Shown in pieces: positions 51,039 to 61,200 of a DNA stretch of 64,000 nt. Position numbers and translations under genes: made by a program. The stretch's first letter is position 1. Each line of letters begins with the position of its first letter. The DNA lies in assembly GCA_905178155.1 (NCBI GenBank), contig CAJINV010000001.1:10135432-10199431 (forward strand). Direction: 5' to 3'. The notes beneath the pieces are model-generated. The model made no database searches. It saw only the letters and a list, made by a program, of their open reading frames with translations, and was not told where the DNA came from. The stretch is from Amoebophrya sp. A120. Lineage: Eukaryota > Sar > Dinophyceae > Syndiniales > Amoebophryaceae.

Positions 51039-53741
51039 CATACATCACACCTTCCGCCGTCCTGCTCTTGTTTTCCACAGTAGGCATTGGGAACTTGAGC
51101 TAATTGTTCTGTGACGGTGTCTTTTGAGTTGAGTTGAGGACGATGTGTTCTGCTCCTGTTTGCATGTCATCCAACATCCCGCTTTGTGATTTTACCTAAA
51201 TGGTAATATGGAAAGCGATTTGATGTTGGTCCTTGGGCAAAAGGCAAAGCGTTTGAGACTACCAGATTTGTTTCTGGCATAAGTTCCGGCCCGTATGAAC
51301 CTCGCGGAAACCCTTCACAATGGCACGGCATCTTCCAGAGCAGTCATACAGAAGAACATCCGGATCCGTCGGCACCTTGTGCAGGAGTCGGAGTAGATGA
51401 CTCTGTCGGAACTTGGGGCAGGCGTCGTGAGGCTGGTGGCAGGCCCGCGCCGGTGGACGACGAAAGAACAGGACAACTGAGCCGGCGAGCCTCTACTAGA
51501 CCAGAAGATGGCAACTCGGAAGGAGCTCCTGCTGCGTCACTACTAGGAGGCGACGCGCAACACCGCTTTTCCCAGCATGATTTCGGCAACATGGAGCGGG
51601 AATCGCCGACTCTTGGCCCCGCTGCTGCGCCCGTGGTTAGCACGCAGTCACAACACAGATTCACGTTGCCGGGTGGACCGGGAGCTCCCGGTGGCCACGA
51701 CGACCTATTTTCTTTGCCGCCGGCTGCTGCGGGTGCGGGGTCGTCCTCCTCGTCCGGCGCGGGAGGGCACCAGCCGCCGCAGGGGCGTCAGTCTGAGCAC
51801 GAGGATTTCGCGTTTCACGACGCGATTGATCCGCGAGATCGAAGATCCAGCATTAGCTCGATCCCCGGGGACTTGCAACCGGCGCCGCACCCGGCCCCGC
51901 AGGTGGTCGCGGGCGCTGGGGGTGCGGAAAACTACCCCGACCATTACTCGTACGGGTTTGGCATTGCATGGGAGAAAAAAGTCGTTCTCGGGAGGGAGAG
52001 GCCAGCGGTACCCTTTTCACACCACGCTGATGTAGCAGCTATCTTCCAGCAGCGACCCGATTTCTTGCCGGCAAACCCAGACACTGTCAACTGCGGGGGT
52101 GGGTTTGATCATGCGGCTCGTGAATACAGAACGTTTACGGGTCTGAAGGATACCGCAGGGAAAGAACGCGACTTCACGGCTGTGCCGCTCTCCGCGCTGG
52201 ATTCCACTGTAGTGCCTGGCAGCGCAGAGGATGTTCTGAAGCACATCCGTTTTGGATGGTTTCAAAACCACATGTCGAAGCAACACCAGAAGTATGAAGC
52301 CAAGAACGCGATTAAGATGCAAGGCAACCTCCCCGCGGGGTTGGATCCAGATACGTTTGACACTTCTCTGAACACGAACCCGATGAAGGCCGGGCTGGAG
52401 TGGATTCTTGGTTGCCCCGAGAAGCAGCTCGACTTTCGCTTGGCTGCGCCTGTCGAAGTGGTGCAAGAGGTGGCGCAGCGTTGGCCGAAGCCGTCTCGTG
52501 CAGAGTCTTTTTTTGTTAAAAACCTGGGTTTGACTTGTCGCGGGCGGTGGGATAAAGGAGTGCTGCAGCCGCAACAGGAGACGGTCTACAAAGCGAACCA
52601 AAGATATACCACACCGCTTCACAAGATCAAACGCGAAATGGAGGAGCGGGAGCGGAACAACGCGGGTCCCCGGCACCGTACGAAGTGGACGATTCCCTAT
52701 CTCGGCCACGACGGGACGGAGAAGCACTGCCACGTATCAAGTGATGCCGGCGCAAAGCCGTACACCACAAAGGAATTCCACTATCTCATGAAGTGGGGAG
52801 ACCTCGAAGCAGACATCAACCGGGGCAAAGTTCGGCTGTTGCATTGGGACACCGACCAGCCGCTGGATAGAAATGCCTCGATCCAACTAGTCAGGGACTA
52901 CAGGAGGGCCCACAACATCGGGGAGGACAAGCTGCGCCGCCATCATTGGCACCCCCTAAACCGGGCGGACGGGCGAGCGGTTTTTGCGGGACCGCACAGT
53001 AATCCATTTGCAGTTCAACACCAATTGTATGAGAGGAATAAACAAGAATTACAGCAGTGTCGCCCTCTCTGGGACGACACGCAGGTACACCAGGCGGCCA
53101 CGAAAATGACCGTGGAACACAACTGGCAGAACCCATTCGCACCGCACGTTGATCCCAAGCCGCAGGTTCAGGCAGATTACACAAGCGCCCGCGGCTGGGC
53201 AGGGTCACCTGACGGGCCGTACGTTTCTGGGCGAGCCCCCGGAGCTCCGCAGGATAAGGGCGAAGCGAAAGGGGTTCAGGACGCTCCGCCTGCAAGTCAA
53301 GCAACAATAGAAAGGTGTCGCGCACTCAATGCGGAGCAAGAGAAGCTGCAGGGCGCGCCACCCGTTGTTCGTCCGTGGCCACCCGCAGGACATGTTGATC
53401 GGGCGCGGCCGATGCAAGAGCGACCACGACGTCCAAGCTTCGTCGAGTACGGCACACAGCGGCCGCGAGAACAGCAGCAGCAGCAACAAAGAGGACCCAG
53501 CGCACATCAATCCGGGCCTGGTATTAATCCTTCGTCCAGTGTTGGTCTTCGTCAGTTCTCAACACGCCGCAGAGCGTCTGCTTCTGCACACGCAGGACCG
53601 TACACGGCAACGCAGTCACCTGCCCCAGAGCCCTCGCAAGCGGGACAGAGCCTACCGAGCGGTAGCACTGCTGGACGAGGAAGTCCTGCCGAGCCTCCGC
53701 CGGCGGACTTACCGCAGAGCCGAAGAAAGTCGGTCGGATAA
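49933..53741 (+). CDS. Hypothetical disordered-rich protein, two exons
   Basis: Proposed exons are 49933-50821 and about 51250-53741. The first ends at a strong GTAAGT donor in phase 1. Acceptors at 51249 (AAAG) or 51243 both restore the frame, giving about 1,126 residues. The start is the first ATG in frame, although sense codons run upstream to 49775. Exon 1 is hydrophilic and helical. Exon 2 begins with a Ser/Pro/Gly-rich disordered region (to about nt 51930), then a better-ordered part (nt 51930-53160) with many His, Trp and Tyr residues, and ends in a Pro/Gln/Ser-rich tail with an RRKSVG terminus. No domain is recognised. The two exons could instead be separate genes, since exon 2 is open from 51207. 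It lies 0.2 kb downstream of the giant gene on the same strand. Confidence 0.65.
50993..51038 (+). repeat. (TAAG)n microsatellite inside the intron
   Basis: About 11.5 perfect copies of TAAG. Read continuously the tract contains tandem GTAAGT, the 5' splice-site consensus, and it lies about 170 bases downstream of the real GTAAGT donor at 50822. Confidence 0.97.
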
Positions 53742-55229
53742 GAAATCTTTCTCGCGAGGAGAAGTAGAAAGCGCAATGTACTTAATAGTCCAGGCCGAAG
53801 ACAAGCTGAAATAAATATTTTCCTGTCACAGACGAGAGAGTCATCACACGTATGGACGATGTTGAGCACTATCAAGTCACAGATGAGAGTGACGCGTTCG
53901 CAGTTGCTCAAGCATGCCATGCATTTTTTCTCAATTTTACATAAACAAAGTTTGATTTTTGTTTTTTCGATTCTGTTTCATAAGTTAGGCACCGTAATCC
54001 AACCTCAATAAGAAATGTTATGTAACTTCTGTGATTACAGCATAAAGATGAACCTAACCAGAAAAACAAACATAATGGAAATGATGTTGATTTGTCACTG
54101 TAGTGAACCGAAATGAGCATATGCTGTAGCACATACAGAAATAAAAAGAGGACACTCACACAAGTTTCATTGAAGTATGCGACGGATAGCGTTTTCTGCC
54201 ATACATCATCATGATATACAGTGAGCGGAGCCACGCACGAAAGTGAGATGCAGCAAAACAAGATAAGTAAATAGATTCATTGATAGATAAAATAGTTTTG
54301 TAAGGACGACCAGCTCGTCAGGTACCATGCAAGTGATATCAAACACTACAAAGACTGACTTCTAGGATCATGCATTTTAGTAGTTTTGCTTTTGTTTTTC
54401 CACGCTGCATGCATTTTAAGTGAAGTTCAAGTTGAACAATCACGCTTCCACAGATAGCTATTCTTTTTCGATTTTGTTAATAGTTGCAATCACATTCAGA
54501 TTCGGTAACGGTATGAATTTGAGCTTTCCAAGAAAGTCACGCAGCGACCACTTCCTCTCGAGCTAGCAGATGCCAGCAACGATTGATAATTGTAATGACA
54601 AATGCACTTACGAGGAAGAGGATTGTTGACGCCATGGGAACCACCGGTGTCACCTGATGAAGATTACTTAAGTACGGTGCTACAATAGCAATTTGTTTGC
54701 GTATTTATGCTTGAGCAGCAGAGCATGTTGCGGTTTACGGTTTCGCTGTGGAAAAGAAACAAGAGGATAAATCAACCATTTGACTCTCAGGCCCAACAAC
54801 ATCGGGGTTCTGCCTCTGCTTGCGCGACCAGCCAGAGTATGCGTGGCTGTGACTTTTCTTTTTGCCCAGGGCACCCTGTTCGCTTCTGCGTGTTACTGTT
54901 TCTTACAAGCAGGCAACCAACCGCAGCTAATTTTGCTACTGGCTATACAGTATGATATGAAGAACACTGACTATTCAATACATACGCTATAGCTTCTGTT
55001 TGAGTTGTTTGTCCAGTTCGTCCTTCGGAGAGTCGTTTGCGAGTCTCAGTTTTCGAGCGTCGTACTAGTGCCTCTAAGTAGAAGCACTGGCTCACCAATA
55101 GGAGTTTGGAGCAATCTCCTAGCACTTGTTTTTATCGAAAAAAATATCAAGGTTTGTCCCTGCAGAAACAAAGCAGCCCGTTCGACGGGATGTAGGATTT
55201 TGAAAAGCCGCGTCAGCCGCTCCGGAAAA
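53742..55229. other. AT-rich intergenic region
   Basis: About 1.5 kb with clearly lower GC than the flanking genes and no frame that looks coding. Two similar GTCACAGA-GAGAG segments occur near 53826 and 53876. An open frame runs in from about 55005 to the ATG of the next gene, but its residues do not resemble transporter sequence and are probably 5' UTR. No TIR pair was found. Confidence 0.6.
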
Positions 55230-57118
55230 ATGGGCGTTCCGACGTGGATTATCGGTGTCGCGCTGCAGAATGCGTCCTCCTTCACGTGCACTTTGGGACT
55301 GGTCGTCCAGAAGTGGGCGACGCAGCAGAAAGTATTTCGGTCGTCGGTGTGGTCCTTCGGTTTCGTGCTTTTCATGGGCGGCCAGCTGTTGATGCCCGCC
55401 GCACTCACCATGGCGCCGCAGTCGGTGCTGTCCTGTCTCACGCCGACCACGTTACTGTTCAATTCGGTGCTAACGCCCTGCATCTTGCGCGAAAAATTCA
55501 CCGCCTACCACACGGCGTCGATTATCTGTATCTTCCTGGGTTGCTTCATCACAGTACAGTTCGGTATGCACCCGGACGAGGTCGAGGGTGGAAATGATCG
55601 TCAAAGCGGGATTTCTTCTAGAACCCCCTCGTCAACATCGACATCAACTGCCACGTCAGAAGTAAACGGTCACTATTCTCCGGCCACGGATCCAACGCCC
55701 TTCCTCACCCTTCGCACGGTGCTGCACCTGGGAACGAGGCCGATGTTTCTCGCACTGGTCGTGTTTTCTGCGCTGGTGGCACTGAGCGTCGCCAAGCCGG
55801 TGGTTGAGTGGCGCTGGAGCGGCGCGCCGACGAGTGCGCTAAAGAAGCGTGTCACACCCTTCCAGTTGATCCTGTTGTCAACCATTTTCGGGGCGGTCTC
55901 GGTGACCAACACAAAAGTTGTTTCCACACTCTTTGCGGACAACTACCTACTGGACGAGGGCAAAATGAACCCGCAAGACGCCGCGTCTGCCAGGGGAGAT
56001 GCGGTCGTGGAGCAGCGCCGTCACGACCCACGCAGTGCAGTGGATGCGGCTGGTCGTGGTGTTGACGCGGCGGCCAAGACCGCGGGCGGCGCTGCGTCGG
56101 CGATCGCCTCGTCCTCGTCAAATCCGGTTTTTTGGCTGTTCACCACCGAAACTGGACTGGCCTGCTTGATCCTGATTCTCTTCGGCATCGCGGGAGTGGC
56201 CGTCGTGTCGATTTCTCTTCTCAACTTATCCATGGTGCTGTTCAGTTCGCTGACAACGGTACTACGTGCTGGCCTCGTTGTTCCTGTGTCCTACTTGGGC
56301 TACTGGGTTTTTTAGTTTTAATAGCACCTTCATCATACTTGTTTTCTAGTAGGTGCTATACTTTTTAAAAACTTCGTTCCTGACGGCCGCCCTACTAGAC
56401 GATCAGTGCCTGCATGTGCTTGTTGTCAATCAGCTCACCCTATTGATTCACACCTCTCGAGCTTCATCAAACAAAGAAACAAGCACAGGTCACGTTGAAC
56501 TGCGCATTGGGGCTGGTGATGCAGTTGATCTACGGTGCCGTCTTTTTCGAGGAGTACAAGCTGTACTCTTTTTCTGCCTTTTCCGCCACCGTCCTGGGCG
56601 TTTGTTGCTCTTTTCTGGGGCTCGGATTTTTGTACTTGCACGGCAAGAATGAGGATAGCGCGGACCACGTGGACTTGCTCTCTTCCTCGCCCGGGATGAA
56701 AAATTTGGTGTCCGGAGGGTCCGCACTGCCGTCGCCAAGGAGTGGCGGCAGAGCGGACCTGCCCGGCTGCGGCGACGCTGCCATTTTACAGGGCCGCGCG
56801 TACCAGGTTCTCGAGGATGATAGCAGCACGACAACCGGAATTCTAGAGACTAACACGACCTCCATCTCTGCTGGCTTCAGCAGCGGGGGAGCGTCAAGCA
56901 GTACTAGTGGCTCCTCGTCCTCAACCATGGACCGGGGAGGCACGGGCTACGTAATCGACCAAGTAGCGGGGGCGGTTCCGTCGCCGAACCGCGTGGAGTT
57001 TTATCACAGCACACAAAGAATGCGAATAGCCTCACCGACAAGCAAAACTGTGAACGTGCCACGCCCAGGGATTTCACGGTCGAGTGCCGGATCACGGTCG
57101 AGTGCCGGAAACGAGTAG
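55230..57118 (+). CDS. NIPA-family magnesium transporter (DMT superfamily)
   Basis: Two exons, 55230-56285 and 56489-57118, give 561 residues. The start ATG at 55230 opens MGVPTWIIGVALQNASSFT, the first membrane segment. Hydrophobic segments then follow the NIPA order: a TM pair around VWSFGFVLFMGGQLL and APQSVLSCLTPTTLLFNSVL, then LREKFTAYHTASIICIFLGC, which matches the NIPA LKEKL-DLLGT-L-G signature. A Ser/Thr-rich loop and a second polar loop (about nt 55580-55680 and 55940-56110) are longer than usual. Near the splice, LVVPV and then AVFFEEY match NIPA SLVVPVYYV and ILFKEW. The C-terminal ~150 residues are low-complexity and cytosolic, ending in a duplicated SRSSAG. Family members move Mg2+ across plasma or endosomal membranes; substrate here is inferred. 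It lies next to a CorA gene. Confidence 0.78.
56286..56488 (+). other. GT-AG intron in the NIPA gene (203 nt)
   Basis: Begins GTGTCC after a Pro codon and ends AAGCACAG before GTC, both phase 0. This choice keeps the LVVPV core and the spacing to the following EEY close to NIPA proteins. A donor 24 bases downstream (TGG/GTTTTT) is also in phase but would lengthen the loop. Contains an inverted repeat of ATAGCACC (about 56320 and 56352). No introner TIR or TSD. Confidence 0.65.
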
Positions 57119-58211
57119 CCAGAGTGAGAAGTCACTGACACAATAAGAATGTCCGCTTTGCGAAGCAAAAGTCCTCATCTACAAAAAAAATAGTTTCGCT
57201 GTATTTCCATGTGTTCCTCTTCCTGGGCCTACAGCTACACCGACTACCGGTACCGTTCTTCAAGTCTCGGCTTTTCGTTTTGCTTGCCCCCTGTCGTGTG
57301 ACATCGTGCTATTTGAGAACATACGTCCACGTGATTCATAATTTCTTGCGATTCGGTTTCAACGGTATGTCGTACTCGGTAGTGAGACGTCCTTTATCGG
57401 TTTGAAGAACTCGTTCCCGATGTCTTTTGAAATCGTACGAACGTGGTCGTCCTCGCGAAGCATGCTAAGTAGATGCAGTTGTCAACCGGTTAGCTTCGTG
57501 CCTGCTAACCTGATACACTTGTCGGTCCGTCCGATTGCCGCTCCAGGAAAAAGAGCAAATAAAGATAGGAACAAGAAACGAATTCTCTTTTAGCCAATTT
57601 CTCTCTTCGTTCCTCGTAATTTCAGTATTTCAAAAATACCACCAGGAACCCATGCCCAGTTTCTCACTAACTACCCAGATTATAATATCAACCCTGTATA
57701 CAGTATGCGCCTTTTTCTACTACCCAGCTACCACTTCTTGTAGACATTTCTATTTCATCAACGTCCACTTTCTTGTTTCTTAGTCTTAGACTGAAAGAAT
57801 TCTTGTTTAGTTACTACACGAGATGGCGAAACGGTGACGGAAGATGCATTACGCATGGCGTCATGATCAGTTTCAGTTTCAAACTCATCCTCATGTATGT
57901 TTCTTTAGGTCCACCCTAGCTTGAATACGGAAAAAATCGTTATTTTTCTCGTGCATGCAAACGGACAGTCATTGGAATTGTAATTGTTTGAAAGCAGAAC
58001 AACGAGTTGGTGATGCTTTTACTTTTTGTTCCATCAGCGCTCCTCACAACAAGCCTGCTACAGTGTCCTGAGGCACGACCGGCGAATTGTCTCCTTTGCT
58101 CACAGTTTTACTAGAGGCTGGACGCCACTACAAGTACGTCGTGATCGTGTAGAAGGCCTTCATCACGAGGAAGAAGGCTGTGCCTGTGCCCCGTGTCCTC
58201 CGCGAAGCAGG
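57119..58211. other. Intergenic region between NIPA and CorA genes
   Basis: About 1.1 kb of AT-rich sequence with no convincing gene. Short frames occur but none has the codon bias of the neighbours. The last ~185 bases are open in the CorA frame and may be 5' UTR or a coding extension. Confidence 0.55.
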
Positions 58212-61200
58212 ATGGATTCTCCCGGCAGACCGGAGCCGATGATGTTCGACGCGGGTGTCGGCCGAGACACTAGGCGAGCGGACGGCCTCGAGCTTGGCAC
58301 GGTCCCCCGAAGGGTCGATGATGTGTGGGTGCTAGATGAGGCAGAGCACATGCTGGTCGATACCACGAACTACGTATTGGCGATGAGCAGCGACACGCTC
58401 GCCTCCCTGTTTGACATGAGCCCCTTCCGCACCGCGCGGCTGTACTCGATCCTGCACGCAGGCGGCCTGCGCAAAAACACCAGTCTAAGTCCCTGGGAGT
58501 TCTCGACCCTGCTGAAACGGGTGGGCCTCGTCACCGAGCAACGGCTGGAGGGCGTGCAGATGCACTGTCCGGACTCGCGGGACCCAGACCGCTGGCTGTT
58601 CTACCACTGGTGCCACTTGCGGAGAGAACAGAACATGCTGCGGATTCCGAATTACCCCCGGCCCACGCTGCCAGAGACGGTCTACCTGGCGCGGGACGTG
58701 CTGAAGCCAATCAATCCTAACTTCGAAGGAGATGAAGCTGCCGACCGGGGCCTTCCGGGCCTCTCGGAGGGCACGGACCTCGAGCGCGCGCGGGATTTCT
58801 ATTGGCAGATCAGCAGCCGCACCGGTCTGGAGCGCAGCCAGCTGGTACGGAGCGTATACGCTATTTGGACGGCCTTTGCCGAGCCATTCCTGGATCGGCG
58901 GGAGCAACAGATGGTAATGTTGCCGCAGTACCGGCTCGCGGACGTCTTGCGGTACGCGTCCCTCCGTGCGTTGCTGATGACCGACGACGCGGCAATCGAC
59001 GAGGAAGCATCTGCCGGGCTCGCTCCGGGCGAAGACAATGGGGTTTCCAGCGGATTTCTGGTCATCGACTACACTGCAGACATGGTGTACGAGCGGCGCA
59101 TCGTTGCGGTGCCGCCGCGAGGAAGCCGCGCCACGAAGGTGCGGCGCACAAACTCGGTCGGCCACTTAGAGACGCAGGTGCAGCACTACGAGATCCGGGA
59201 TTTTTTCCTCTCCCCCCAGCACATGCCATCGGACTCGCCGATGAAGATGCGATGGATCGCGTTCACCATGGGACGCGGCAAACAGGGCAAGAGCACGGTT
59301 TTGCGCCTCGCCGTAAAGTACCGGATCCATCCCCTAGCCGTCGAAGACGCCTTGTCCCTGAGCGAGCAGGCGCCGTCGGGCCGCATAACTCGGTACGATA
59401 ATCGTCTTTCCGACCTGATCCGCCTGACAGCGACCAAAAGCCTCGACGAGAGGGCTGCCGGGCGCAGCCCCGTGTCTGGCGGGGGGTCGGTGGGATTCTG
59501 GGCTCCGGACGACCAAAGAAATTTGGATAGTTTTTCGATGGCGATGCCGACGAGAGCCAGTGCAAAGAGTGCGAACGCGTACTCTCTGGCACGCCAGGTG
59601 AAGAAGAGTGGGCGGCTCGTTGAGGGTGCGCAGCTCCAGAATAAGTCGATCCTTTCGACATCGACGAGCGCGCTGGACGCAGAGCAGGGGGACGAAGAGG
59701 ACGAGGACGCGGCGGCGCGCGCCAAGGCGAAACGCCACGAGGACCAATCGGTTGGGGAGCACTGGTTCGTGTCGGTGCCGCTGTTTCGCCTGAGCCAGGA
59801 CTCCCGACAGCGGATGCACTCGGCCTTGGCCACCTTGGAACGGCTACACGGCAACTCCAAAAACCACAAGAGTGCCATCGACCAGCACCGCGGCGCCATG
59901 GCCCACACCGCGGCGAAGGAAAAGGCGGGGCGGGGCAGCTTCAAGGCTGCCGCAGAGGCCGGCAGGCAGCGCTTAGAGGCGGCCAAGTCTGTATTCGGGG
60001 GGAGCAAGGCCAGAAAGCGGCACACCCGGCACATCGACACCGGTATACAACCGAACCTGGGAATTGAGGTCGAGTCCTCTAAGCTTGGGCTTATCGTGGC
60101 CGTACGGCCAATATGAGAGTGTACAACGCCGCTTCCATCTCATCTGTCATGTATGTAACATACCAAGTCAGCCGTTTGCCCCCTATTGCATTGGCACTGC
60201 TTGTTGCATGACAGAATTGATTCGCAACAGGAAAAATGGAATCTTGTACTTATGAGTGTGTCGTGCAAAAGGAGCTGCATCTTCACCACCACTACTTGGG
60301 TTGCTGTTGATGCCGTCCAAATGAGGGGGAGGGGGAGTTGTGCACTCGCATACCGAACGGGCGACCTTGTCATATCTATCGCGACCCCCTGGCACCAGAC
60401 GCGGGTCAATATGACCGACGAAGCAGTCAAAAAAGCCACAGAGGAAGCCAAGGAGGCCGCAGCAGAAGAGGCAAGAGAACTGGAGCAGGAAGCCCAGAAA
60501 AATGCCTCCGAAGGTACAAAGCGCTGTAAACCTAACTACAAAAGCGATCAAGATCATCTGATTTTACGAACCTGCCATGAAAATGAGAATCTGTCGACGG
60601 AGAGCGATGCCGTAGGAACATCCTCCCGCGTATTCTCGAGCAATTGATCCTATGTGTGTTGTACTCATTCGATGGGCCGGAAAATACTCATAACAGAGCG
60701 AAGCCCAAGCCTTTCAGTACCTTCCTCGTGTGTCTAAGTATTGCTTCTGCACGCCCGACGTCCGACTTACTAGCTCTGCTTGCGAGTAGTGCGAGATTTC
60801 TCCAGCAGCAGTGTGGCTGTTACTCGGCTCTACCAGCAGCATGTTTCATTGCTATTGCCCTCCTGCTGTCATCTGAGCATATCCGGCTCAGGATCAGTTT
60901 CAGATACCACTTATTTATTTTTCACTGAAATCTTTACTTCAGGTTCAGCCAGCGCCAAGGACACGGCCAAAACGGAGAGCGGTTCAGGAAGCTCAATACG
61001 ACATGTGAAAAAGAAGAGAGGAGCAGAAAGTAAGATGTCCCAGGCAGAGCTGGCGGAGATGTTGCTGGATCTGGCCGGGGATCTTTCAGAGGATGACTTC
61101 ACGTCTAGCGACGAGGAAAATGACGCAACACGGGGAAATGAGTCAGAGGTACAGGTCGCACTCACGGGGGCCAAGAAAACACGCGCAGCTCAAAAGAACA

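Noticed and set aside
60112-60116. Stop at the end of the long CorA first exon as the true end of the protein
   Set aside because: The stop lies in introner D and the protein would lack both membrane helices and the GMN motif.
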